Origin: Hemerocallis citrina
Taxonomy: Eukaryota; Streptophyta; Magnoliopsida; Asparagales; Asphodelaceae
Direction: 5' to 3'
Length of the DNA stretch: 64,000 nucleotides
Assembly: GCA_017893485.1 (NCBI GenBank)
Contig: CM030364.1
Coordinates: forward strand, 246,773,818-246,837,817
Position numbers and translations under genes: made by a program. The notes under the pieces are model-generated. The model was not told where the DNA came from. It was given only the letters and a program-made list of their open reading frames with translations, and did no database searches. Shown piece by piece: positions 10,752 through 23,400 of the stretch (position 1 is the first letter of the stretch; every line of letters begins with the position of its first letter).

Positions 10752-11172
10752 CCCGCGGGTCAACGATCGACCCGGAGCGGGTCCAACAATCGACCCGGAG
10801 AGGGTCCAACGATCGACCCATACGGGTCTAACGGTTCGCAACCCACGGGTCGACCCGCGGGTTGGCGAGCGGGTTGGGCCTTTTTCGCGAGTTACTAGGC
10901 CGGGCTGAGCTAGTTCGCTTTGTTATTTTAACGACCCGGATCGACCCGTTAACGTTAACGGGTTCGACCCGAAACCGGACCGTGGTTTCACGGGCTGGGT
11001 TAACCGAGCGGGTCGCTGGCGGTTCACGGGTCGATCCGGCCCATTTGCCATCCCCAGTTTTACCTAAACTCGTTTATTCGGAAAGCGGCTTGGGTGTTTT
11101 GAAATTTTTTTTTAAAAAGCAGGGCAGTTTGGAAAAAACTTTCAAAAAGTGGGACAGTTTGGGAAAAAATTC

Positions 11173-11300
11173 GTTAACCTTTTGACCCATCCGCTCCTTC
11201 CTCAATTCTCAGCCTCTTCTTCCTCCTCCTCCTTCCTTCCTTGCCCTAATTCATTTCGCCCAAAAGCCCCCCCCACACCCCCCAAAATAAAAAATAAAAA
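11173..11300 (+). promoter_or_regulatory. Remaining 5' leader/proximal promoter of the 14-3-3 gene
   Basis: Only 128 bp separate the end of element A (11172) from the 14-3-3 ATG (11301). The stretch is CT-rich (TTCCTCCTCCTCCTTCCTTCC), as in many plant 5' UTRs, then C-rich, then A-rich just before the ATG. No clear TATA box is visible inside it. The native promoter therefore either was pushed more than 8 kb upstream by element A, or transcription now starts from element A/hAT sequence. Confidence 0.45.
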
Positions 11301-11429
11301 ATGTCACGTGACGAAAACGTGTACCTGGCCAAGCTCGCCGAGCAAGCCGAGCGCTACGAGGAGATGGTCGAGTTCATGGAGAAGGTCGCCACGTCATCCG
11401 ACTCGGCGGCGGAGCTCACCGTCGAGGAG

Positions 11430-11461
<32 letters not shown>

Positions 11462-14400
11462 GATCGGCGCCCGGCGCGCATCTTGGCGCATCATATCCTC
11501 CATCGAGCAGAAGGAGGAGAGCCGCGGCAACGAGGACCACGTGGCGCTCATCAAGGAGTACAGATCCAAGATCGAGGCCGAGCTCAGCAAGATCTGCGAG
11601 GGGATCTTGAAGATCCTCGACTCGCATCTTGTTCCCTCCGCGGCGGCGGCGGAGTCCAAGGTGTTTTATTTGAAGATGAAGGGGGATTATCATAGGTGAG
11701 TGAGTGAGTGAGTGAGATTTGTTGGATAATGATCAAGAAAAGTAGGATGTTAAATGTTTTTTGTTTATTTTTTCGAGGTATCTCGCTGAGTTTAAGACAG
11801 GGGATGAGAGGAAGGAGGCGGCGGAGAGTACGCTGTCGGCATACAAGGCTGCTCAGGTTGAATAATTGATGTGCTTTTTGTTTAGTTATAATGCTAGTCA
11901 TGAAAAGCACTTTCGATGAGTTTTGTTGTTACTATTATGTGAACAGTTAGGATAGCTATGAATGATTTAAGTGGAGGTAGAATTTCTCTATCTAGACTAA
12001 GAAGATAACTATAATTAATAATTTTGTTTTTCTTTCCAAAAAAAGTTTCCAAACAAACCAGAGGTAGGATGATGGAGGTATCTTAGATATCTACCTTCAC
12101 ATAGTTGCGGTTACTTCTTTGAAACAGGATCAGCCTTGTTATAGTTTTAATTGACATAAAAAAGTGCATGTGCAATATGTTTGAGAGGCCTTACAATTGC
12201 ATGATAACAGAACTACATCCCCAAATTTGTAGTTAAAATAGTAGTAAGGATGTAATGAATATAATGAAATATACTATATAATTTAGCAGAAAAATGATTA
12301 ATAAGGATGTGATGAATAAAATGAATTTTATTGTATAATTTTGCTGAAAAATGCTTTTGTTTTTAATTTTTTTCCCCTCAATGTTACATTTGGTTTACTT
12401 TAACTGATGATTGTACCCTTAAAGTGGCTTTCAGTACAAGAGTAGAGGAAATTTAATAACACCATGATTTTTGGACGGGTTTGGTAACTCCTATCTACTT
12501 TGCAGTAAAGAGAATTAGCTAACTCCTTAAAAGAAATGTAGATACACTCTTACAAAAGGATTTTTTATTTTTTATTTTTAATAAAGATGGAGATGTGAGT
12601 GTGGTTATGGGGAGGGAGTTAACCCTTAACTTCTCTTCTAATCTACTTTAAATTTGCTGTGTTCCCATGGACTTTATGTCAGTTAGGTTTATGGCAATGC
12701 CTAACCATGATTCCATGGTTCACAATTTGACAATTTGGATTTTGACAATCTTCACCCATGTTCCTAATTTCCGGGCCTTAAATTCGGCAATAAATAGTAG
12801 TACTATATATTACTAAATACTACTTGTACTATTTATTCTTTGCTGCCGTGGAGTTTTGGCTACACTGTCTATCCCATTTTGATGGGAAAAAGTTTGGATG
12901 ATGACGATCATACATTGTTCTGGATTGCGTTGTCGCTTTACTGATTTAATTTTACATTCTTTGACTGAACTTGGTTTGTTTTTCGGAGTATACCTAGACT
13001 TACAGCCTCACTTTTCTGTATGTATAGGACATTGCACTGGCTGAGCTAGCTTCAACTCATCCAATAAGGCTAGGGCTGGCCCTAAACTTTTCAGTGTTTT
13101 ATTACGAGATTCTGAACTCACCTGATCGTGCCTGTAATCTTGCAAAGCAGGTTAGCTTTTATATGTGCTTCAGGTTACATGTATTACCATTTATTTGTAT
13201 ATTAACTTTAAGCAATCTTTTTTTAAATTGTTAGACTTGCTTATGATCAGTTGGAAAGAGTCCTAAATTCTTACACTTCAAACACAAAATTTGTGGTTGT
13301 ACCGACTTGTGTAAAATCTAGGATCCTAAATTGTTGAATTCGTATAGGATAAGTTGAAGATTTTGCAGAAAAAATGTGAATATTGCATCAATAGTTGGCT
13401 ATATTTATATGCTCAACTATTTTGCATTCTTAGTTAGATGATCGTTGTGATTTCGAGAAAGCAATCTTGTACTGTCTCGTTTGTTTTTGTTGTGAGGAAG
13501 ATATCTCAATACCTAATCGTGTATTACGGAAATCTTCTAGAACTACTCCTTTTGTTTCAGTCTTGTTTGTTTTGAGGAATGCTTCGTATAACAATTACAA
13601 AATCAAGAACCTGATTGATTGATTAGCTTGTAAATGGATAATAGGATATATCTCCAACTTTGACATTCCATTTTTCTTATCTTTGACCTCCAATCCACTA
13701 AAATATCAAAACAAACCTTTTCAAGCAAGTAAACTCCCATAATAGTCCTGTAGCTTACCCATTCAAAATTTATTTGGTACACATTACTTGTGTGGTTACT
13801 GATTGTAACCCTCTAACAAAAAATGATCATGCAGAGCCTAAAATATGCATTGATAAGTCACCCACACAACGCAAGCCTAAGATATGTATTTAGAAGACAA
13901 AAGTTTGAGATGTGCAACCAATTTATTCCATAAATTTATATTGCCTCATAATGATTTTTCTGACATCTATATAATAAAACACAAAGAAAGCTATCAAGTG
14001 GCTCTCCTTCAATCCCCCAAAATCAACGGCCCAAATCTCCTCACAAAACACATTTTTCCCTCAAAAGTTTTCCCCCAAAACTCAAATTCAAATTCCCCCC
14101 CCCCTCTCCAAAACAACTCATTTATTTATTTAATTATTTCTCTCTCTCTCTCATATATATATATGGAAACATGGACTTTTATACCCCAATTTATAATTAT
14201 TTTTCACCATATACTAATGGAAACATAGATTTTTATTTACAACTAATTATTGTCATACTATTCAAACTTCATCTACATAATTGTTGATTACTGTTTGCAA
14301 GACTTTTCACATGCTGTATCGTTTAGAAGACGTGCCGTAGGCACGTAGCCACGGGCAAATCTAGTGGTACAATATATCAAAACTTGTTAGTCATTTTGAA

Positions 14401-17400
14401 ACTCAGACTGAAAAAAAGAAAAAATTGAATGAAAATTCAGAAAAGATGTTTGGAAACAATAACAACAAAAATAAAATTGTTTGTACTTTTAATGTTGGTG
14501 CATCCAAAAGTGTATGTAGTTATGAATGCATCCAGACTTGATATCTTGATAACTGTTTAGATTTTGTATGTAGACCTTGCAATGTTTGTTAAAAAATTCA
14601 TGGACACTGGATACTTCAAAATCATAACTGAATATACTAGCATGGATCCTAGACTTGATTCACTTTCCTCTTTGATCTAGATTATTGCTTCTTGAGCAAT
14701 CATACCTGACAAAATGATAACCTATAAGTTTGTTTAATTTTCACTATTTGATAAAATGATAACCATAATATACGTGATAAAATGAGAGGGTAATACTAGT
14801 TGTACTACTTATCTAGTACTGCCGAGTACCACAAGAAACACATGCAGAGCTCGCAATCAACCATACTATACTTGATAAAATGAGAGGGTAATACTAGTTG
14901 TACTACATATCTAGTCGTACACCACAAGAAACACATATGTAGAGCTCACAATCAACCATACTATACTTGATAAAATGAGAGGGCAACAATCAATTAACGA
15001 TACTTGATAAAATGGGAGGGTAATACTAGTTGTACTGCTTATCTAGCCCTACCCAACACCACAAGAATCAAATATGTAGAGGCCCCACAATCAATTAATG
15101 ACTGTGACGACGTCTACGACGTCGTGGACCGACATGCGTGAATCTTATAGACTTACATTACCAAATTAGTACGATGTACTAATATTATCCAAAATACCAT
15201 AATGTTAAAATGATAGTAATATGTATACAAGTTAAAAAGAAACCACAATCTAAAAAGTAATCAATATTTGGACATTATTTACTCATATATTAAGCATGTC
15301 CTATTTTCATAAAGCAAGCCACACTATTTACTTGCTAATTACTATTTGTTTTTTAACAAAGTTGATACATTCTAAAGCATATTTGGATTTGGTAATTCAA
15401 AACCTGAATCCACTGTAGATAAACAAGATCAAAGTAATAACCTGGGTTTCTTAGAGCCAGGTTTAGAACTATATATTTACAGTGGTCATGGATCTTATAA
15501 GACTTGATCTACAATCAATTCAACACAATTCCTCGGCCCAATCTGAAGGATATTTATTACAAAACAATGAATCATACAAGTTTCCTCTATTTCTTTAAAA
15601 CTGCAAACATATTACGGAGTAAACTAACCACATTGGTTTCCTAAGTACCTCATTTTCAATATGCTATCTCATTGTTATTTTATTTCTCTTCTCCCTACCA
15701 TGGGTATAACAAGCATGATTTCCTTTCCATCGTACAATTATTGAAAAGTTGATATTTAATATATTATTAAATGTACTATTGTTGTTAATTAATAGTTTTA
15801 AATTGATCTTCAATAAATTACAACATATCACTTTTTGGATATTTGTAGAAAAAATGGGTTGTAAGCAGTTAGTCATTTAAGTGCAACAATGAATATTAAC
15901 TTGCACAAATAAGACTCATGCTACATGTCGAGACTTACCATTAGTGTTTCCCTATTCATAAAAACTCCGTAAAAGAGCATTAACTTATGTTGACATGAGT
16001 TCCCCCGTACACTTGAAACCCTTTCTTTTTGAAGTTCCTTCTCTACCACAAAAAAAATTGTGTTCGCGAAGCAATTAGTACAAGTAACTAGGGGTGGACA
16101 ACTATTATCCGAACCGACCAATCCGAACCAATCCAATCCGAACCAACCGGTTTTTAACCGAACTAATTAAAGGTTTGGGTTGGTCCGGTTCTTGATCTTG
16201 CAAAACCAACTGGACCGGTTCGGTTGTTGGATGAGGCTTTCAAATAACCGATGAAACCGAACCGACCATACCTTTATGCACATGTCCATAAAAATATAGT
16301 TCTCCTTTAATTTCTTGAATATACAAATACTCATTTCTCATTTTCTTGGAGATACAAATGGTATTCTTTAATTTTTTAATACAAACCGAGCAGTTGTTCT
16401 ACCTGTGTTTTGATTGTCCATAATCTTGTGTGTTATTTTGTTGAGAACGGCTTGATTTACAGTGTGACCCAGCTTAATAGAATCATAAAGATGTAACATT
16501 TAGTAGTTACTTTAATCAAGTCAAGCAGAAATTGTATTCTAAATTTTTTTTATTGTAGCTGAAATTCAATTAGCTATGGTTATTGATATTTCTTTTATGA
16601 TAATAAACTAAGATTACAGAAGTATGCAAGTGAAAAAGCAGTTTATCTCACCCATTTAAACATCATCATCTCAAACAATTAATGCAAAATTCATTAACAA
16701 CTTATGGTTTTATGAATCTTCATTTTAAATTCATTTCTGAATAACAAATAGCAGGTTGTTTCTTAAGTTTGATTGAAGTTGATCTTTTAAATTTCAATAA
16801 TATTATGAATGATGTTGAAGGTGAAAAGTAACATGCCAAACCGACCATTCAATCCAATCCAAACCGAGCTTAATCGGCTTGGATGTAAACCGATCCAATT
16901 AAGGTTCGGATTGGTTGCGGATGAAAAAATAAAAAACCGATTTGTTTGGATCGGTGATGGATGGTCCATATTAGGTCGGATACCGACTGATGTCCACCCC
17001 TACAAGTAACTAATAATGACTCTGTATATTGATTACGTTTCCCATTTCTTCTTGAAAAACAAGTGGGTTATTTCTTTGCGAAATTGTGCTCAATTTCATG
17101 TGGCAATTCTTAACATAGTTAATTAGTTAAGAATTTCTAGGTAAGTGATAACTGGTCTTCCATATCAAATCTCTCTATCCTGCCTCTTCTAACCTCGACA
17201 ATCAACCTCCTTTCAAATGCTCCAGATTCAAATTTTAGAAAATGCCTTTGTCTTCAGTTTCTTTGTAGATGTTATAATTATGTGAACAAAATGAAAGCAG
17301 GGAGTTGAGAAACAAGCCCGTCTAATTGGTTGGTTAATTGTCTACCAGACCACAATGATAGTTTTTGACGTTGTGGTGAAGGAGAATTTTATGGAAAAAC

Positions 17401-20400
17401 CAATTGTGACTACTTATTAGGAGGTTACTTAATAAACTGTTGTTTTGTACTCCCTTCGTTTCAAAATATAAGTCATGCTAGCATTTTTTTGTTTCATAAT
17501 GTCACTTTAGGTTTTCGAGAACATGTCGCGTCATTCTTAAATGTTTATGAATTAATTTTCTATGTGATTTTCAATTTTACCCTTGTCCTTTTTTGTAAGA
17601 GAAGTAATAAAAAATTATAGAGGGTAAATAGGCTATTGTACAATTGATGGTTCATTTATGGGCTTCAAAAATCAAAGAACATGGAGTACTTTTACTCAAT
17701 CCTAGGTTGTTTTTTAATAATTCTGTAGAAACCTAGAATGACTTATATTTTGAAACGGAGGGAGAATTGAATAAGCTCCTCTAGGAACAAGATAAAATAA
17801 TTATCCAAACATGAAAATTATAACAAACTTGTTTTATCCATAAAAAATAATACTCTCCAATTAATATCTGATGTTTTCTTCCCTTTGGATTTAGTAATTA
17901 AGTTATGTAGGATTTTCCACATATCTTTCTTCTTTAGGACTTCTTATTTTCTATTTAGTTTTTTCCTCTTATAACACTTAAATATATCTAATTTGAAGTT
18001 GGATTTTCCTTTTATCAAGAAAAAAGGTTGGATTTTTTGAAGCGCTTTATCTGTCCTTAGCCAATTTTCTTATCGCTCAGCGGCTGTCATGCATTGTCAT
18101 GTGTTTGTTGTGTGGACAACAACCAATTTTCATACAAGATCAAGGTTCTTTCTATAGGCTGTTTGTTCCGGAAGAAACATGGTAGAAACCTTTCGTGCCC
18201 AACTTGGTTTTCTTTTCTATTAGAAGAGCTTTTTTGTGTTTGTTTAAAAAAAATATAACATGACACATCAGATTTGAAAGAAAATTATTTCCTTTTAATA
18301 TGAGAAGAAAACAGAAGAAATTGGTAAAATGAATCTTTCAAAAGATTATGTATTCCACTTATTCTAACCGAAGCCCAAGTATTTTAAGAACATTTTTCTA
18401 TCTGCCTTCTCACCGAACAAGGAAAAAGTAATTATAGAAACCATTTAGAAAACATATATATTATGGAGGATCCATACCTAAAAACTTGGGTTGGATTTGG
18501 ATCAGCTTATCGGTTTATTGGATATTTTTGCCACCTTTATCCATCACTTTTAGGCCTAAAGATAGAACTATATTTATCTTTTGATTTACCCAATAAGTTC
18601 CATAAATATTACAAAATTGAACACACAGAGCTAATTATTTTGGACTTGTTTTGAAGTGTATATTATCAATTATTGAAATGTTTTTATATAATTCCTATCT
18701 TACCAGTTTCTCAAACTATAAAACAGTTTCTATTTGTAAATTAAAAGTCCTAATTTTTTGTAGTAAAACGATGCAAACCCAACAAATATTTTTTTTTACA
18801 TATAATCATATATAAAGGTCTAAATAGAAAAAATCCAACAATGGATAATTGAGATTATGGAATACATGATTTTACAGAAAGAGTTGTAAAAGTCTTGTGT
18901 GTTTGTGTGTGGGTATGTCAATCAATTATTGATTAACAATCCCCCCCTCCCCCCCCCCCACCACCACCACCACAAAAAAAATAAAAAAATTCCCTTTTTT
19001 GTCAATCATTTCATTGAAGCTTGCATAAGTAGCTCATTATCCGACCTATCCCGTTCTTGTTCAATTTAAATTTAATTCTTTTCCACCTTCCCTTCTTCCT
19101 TTTTCTCCTTAGTGAAATGATGGCAAGTCATTCCAAATGCAACTATATTTGCAACTCTCTAACATGATTGGTCAATGCAAAATTTTTGAAAAAATAAATA
19201 AAAGTATAGTTAGTTAGGACCACTTACTTTATGTAAGTGAATTTGTTATTGATAGTTGCAAATGGAGCTGCACATTTAAAGTGACATGCTATTGGTTCAA
19301 TTTATCCTTATTGCAGCATTCCATGCCCTCCAACTTCACTTTCTTTGTGCTCTCTAATTGCCACTTTTTTCATTCTCTTTCACATTTTCTAAACCTTCAT
19401 TCCGCTGCTAATTCTTTGTACTCCCCACTTCACAACTTTGAACAAATCCTGCATTGCTCTCTCCTCATACATTCCATTCTTAATCAAAACTTCACTCACC
19501 TCTCTCGTGGTCATCTTTTCCTCGTCAACCTCCACCAACTCCATCTACACTTTATGAACCTTCTCCTCTTCCTCCCTTTTCTCCACCGCATTTTTGTGTC
19601 AAAATCATCAAAACCGAGCAAGTGCTCATGAAGATATATATGCAAGTCCATCATGCTCGACCTCGAGAATACCAGCTCCAATTTCTCCATACGGTTTATT
19701 GTAATAATTTTTTTTCCATTTATGCAATTGAACCACAACACTTACATAAGGTTCAACAAACCCCAAAGAATTCAATTATTGACTAGTCAAATTTATGCAC
19801 CTCCATGAGAATTTGTTACATTCTCCAAATCACAGAAATCTTGTACATGATATGATTGAGATACGTTCAAGGATTCCGGCTCATCTCCTTCATGTATTTC
19901 TGTAACTACAAAAGGAGTTTTCTGGTGAGAGATTGAACATGGAGTTACATATCCAACCCTTTTCGAGAAATACTAGGTTGTACACGAACTTCAAAATGTT
20001 CGAGGGTTATGCTTATTCATTGCTCACAACAAAAGATTACATTTTAGTTTAAGGCATTTCCACAAGTACTTGTCAGTCATAGCAAACTGTCACTGAATGA
20101 AAAATCCAAAAAAAATAGTAAAATCATGAATCACTAACTTATCACTCCCTAAAGATATAATTTTCTAACTGAATCTACAAAATAAATTCAATAAAAGGTT
20201 CATCATCTAGGATTTGCTTCCTTTTGCCACAAAATCCTAAACAGGACTATTAAAAGAGTAGATTGCAATTACATATTCCTCAAAGTGTTATTTTGGAAAG
20301 TACCAAAATCTTATCTTGGCTTGCTTTCGTGCCCCATAAAAAAACCTTAATATTTAAATGAAAATTGGTTGTTGTCCACACAACAAACACATGGCAACTT

Positions 20401-23400
20401 AGTAGTTGTAATAGTCTATGAAGCACAGATATGGGTACTGGTGCGGGTACGGCTCAACACGACACAGATACATGGCTATGTGATTTAGCACAGATATGGG
20501 TACTGGTGCGGGTACGGCTCAACACGACACAGATACATGGCTATGTGATTTTACAAATTAGTAGGATTCGGGTGGATTGATGGGTGCATTAAATATAATA
20601 TATTTTGTATTATACCTATAAATAAAAAATGTTTATCTTGTTAAAAATGCAAATATTTGAACAATTTCATAGAACTATAAGAATATATTATAATTATGAT
20701 CAAAACTATTGGTATACTTGTTTTGTGCTTGGGAATAACTTGAAACAAGAAGTTTTTATTAATTACACTATGGCCCAAACATTTATCTAAATATAATGAT
20801 CACCAAAAGTTGTAAAACTATATTAAAAAATTGGGTACTCTTTGGGCACGCAGCCGAGAGTACCCAATGAGTTTCGGCACCTTATACGCACCTGACATGG
20901 GTACGTTGGTCATTTGGAAGTACTCGTGCTTCCTAGGTAACAGGAGAATGATAAACGAATGAGAGCTAACCTCCCTTTTGCAACTCCTCGTCCTCTTCAA
21001 ACCGCGATATTTGGATCTTGCGATCCGATTTAAGGTGGGTTCTTGATCCGGATATCTTAAACCTAGGGGTGGTATACCGTACCGTACAAAAATTACTATA
21101 CCGTCTATCGTACCGGAATACTTGGTACACAAATTTCTCTACCATTACCGTGCCAAAATTTTGGTACTACCGAGTTCGGTAATACCGAAATATTGGTATG
21201 GTAATGGTAGTACCTTGGTAGTACCGGACATCAAGAAATATGGATGTACCAATTTCAAACTTTGTTTCTCATGACCGACTGGCACAATAAACAGATATAT
21301 GCTTTATATATGTCCAACAATATACTCAGATATCAATAAAAAAACATGTTTCCTTAAATATAAAGTTAATCATTCACCTTGCCCACAGAGGAATGTATTT
21401 CCTTCTACGCCTAATCTCATCATCTCCATCTTCATTGTCAGAGTTTCTGTATGGAGACATTCCATAAGATTACACATCACAACTCTCCTTAACAATAGAT
21501 GCTCGTCTCAAGCGATCCCGATTGATAACCACCTTAAACAACAAGCAACAAATAAAGCATTGTCAACCGTGATGGTAAAGACCGCCTGTATTAATATAAA
21601 AGAGTGAAGGTCGTATATGCTAATGGTCTATATATACACATGTCGATCAGCTGTAGCACACCAAACAGTGGCAAGCTGCATTAGTGCAGCATGCTAAGCA
21701 AAGCTTGTATAAATTTAAAAGAGTCAAGCTCATATATGCTAATGATCGATATATATACACGTCTTTTCTGAATAAATAAATTAATATACTGAAGACAAGA
21801 GACTAACAAGCTTTCAACTAATGTAACAATAGATAATTGATAATAGAGTTGTCGTATTTTTCAACTTTGTCTAAGAATTTAAATATATACTAGCAATATT
21901 ATGGGAAACATCTTACCTTAGTTTGTTAAATTCCAAACATGATAGTGTCGTACCACTGTGCTATTTGAATATATTCAGTTCAGTTATTTGTTACAAACAA
22001 AAGCTGTTATTTGCTCTGTTAGTTATGCTTGTTAGTAGGAGGTGAGGAAAGAGGACGGAAAGAGAAGAGGGAAGAGGACTCAAGAGACGGCTACGACGAC
22101 TAGGGTAGAAAATCAAAAAAATGAAAAGAAAGAATGGGCCTGGGCCTGGGTTTTAAAATATAAAAATTAAATTAAATATATATTAAATATATTCGGTACG
22201 GTACGGTATACCAACGGTATAAAAATTTTGTACCAGTACCATACCATCAAAAATCGGTATAGTACAATACCGAAAATTTGGTACGGTACTACCAAGTTCT
22301 GGTATTTTTTGGTATGGTAATGGTATGGTACGGTAATATGGTATTTGGTATGGTACGGTAATATGGTATTTTTTGACACCCCTACTTAAACCAGTGATTC
22401 ACATATGACGTTTTCCATATATTTAAAATGAATATCTTTATTCATTAACTCATCATTTTCTTGTCAAACTCTTCTCAATTCGTTATGGAGCTTGTTTTAA
22501 TTTTTCTTTTGCGTATAGCAATCTCTGTAACTTGTAATTATAATTTAATTTTCTAGCTCTATCTTCATCTCTACATACACATGTATTTTACTCAGATGAG
22601 TTCCCAACTCATTCTATCCCTGTCGTACCACATATTGCTTAAGGTAGCGTATTGCGATCCCGTACCTGTGCCAAGAACCGAAGTGTACTGCAATCCTGGT
22701 AACACTGGCTAAGGATAGGTCAAGTTATTGCGAAAAATTTCAAGATGTACTGGTTAGTGGTTAGAGGGCAACTTCATTTAAATTTATTATGTCCATTATA
22801 GCAGTTGGTCTAGGCATGCTTCTAGTTTTAGAGGCGTAACATGTGGTAGGAGGTGACTTTTCAATGCTTGAGAGGTGCCGAGAAGTTATTCCCCTGAATA
22901 TGGAGGAAGTAGAGCGACCTTTGCTTTTTAGAACATTAGTTGAGTGCAATAAGCCAACTCTTAGAATGCAATGGGTGTGAGGATAAGTTGTAGTCAGCGG
23001 GGAGTATTCAAGTTACTCTTGTCAACATATAGTCGAAGTGAGGTTTAAAGCTGGAATATCATTGATGTGAATTATGCAGGTCAAAATAAGATCCCAGAGC
23101 ATTTGTGTGGAACACGTTGGTAATGACTAATGAAAAATAATCTCTACGGAATGTCGGTGGGTCAGGATGTTCTTCTGAGCAAGGTTGACTGATTGTATCT
23201 TTGTTTTGGGCAATTTATTTTTGTGAAATTGTGTGCAATTAATGTAATCAGTATTATTGTTGACCTTGAACGGTCCAACAGTATAATTTTTCAGATCATT
23301 ACTTTGCAGTTTGCACCACAGAAACTGGCTTTTTAAAAATAAATAAATATTTGTCTATTTTTTAAACTATTTGCAGAAAGAGGACAGTTACCAAATTAAT

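Larger units (their letters stand above)
7206..11056 (-). mobile_element. hAT transposon with 8-bp TSD, carrying a broken transposase
   Basis: The left end reads TAGGGTTGGCATTCGGG and the right end, read inward on the minus strand, TGGGGATGGCAAATGGG. The element is flanked by identical 8-bp copies GTTTTACC at 7198-7205 and 11057-11064. Both subterminal regions are packed with GGGTCG/CGACCC motifs (7220-7380 and 10755-11040), typical of hAT subterminal repeats. A transposase pseudogene occupies 7764-9887 on the minus strand. Positions 7421-7474 are a (TAA)n microsatellite. The 5' non-coding part (9888-11056) has no further gene but holds a nested MITE at 10469-10751. The insertion split the 5' hairpin array of element A, so it is younger than that element. 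Confidence 0.92.
3209..11172 (-). mobile_element. Element A: Mutator-like element with a PMD gene, foldback 3' side
   Basis: On the minus strand the order is a terminal sequence at 11172 (GAATTTTTTCCC... then CACTTTTTGAAAG), a small hairpin array interrupted by a hAT (7206-11056), a 5' UTR-like stretch (about 7080-6370), a decayed three-exon PMD gene (6367-4324), a low-complexity CACCAATTCAC-rich stretch (3877-4200), and a 670-bp foldback (3876-3209). The terminal sequence aligns with those of the MITEs at 23328-24002 and 27443-27940, which have 9-bp TSDs, so I place the element in the Mutator superfamily. No matching TSD was found for ends 3209 and 11172 (flanks ATTGGTTGA and GTTAACCTT). The true left end may therefore lie further left, beyond the MULE transposase fragment. 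Its right end is 128 bp from the 14-3-3 ATG. Confidence 0.65.

Noticed and set aside
3200..11181. 9-bp TSD for element A
   Set aside because: Flanks ATTGGTTGA and GTTAACCTT do not match; the element's true left end is unresolved.
13884..14228. 114-codon open frame in intron 3
   Set aside because: Spans the left boundary of a Helitron and is low-complexity; no domain.
19281..19631. 116-codon open frame rich in His, Leu, Phe and Ser
   Set aside because: Intronic, T/C-rich, no recognisable motif, no supporting splice structure.
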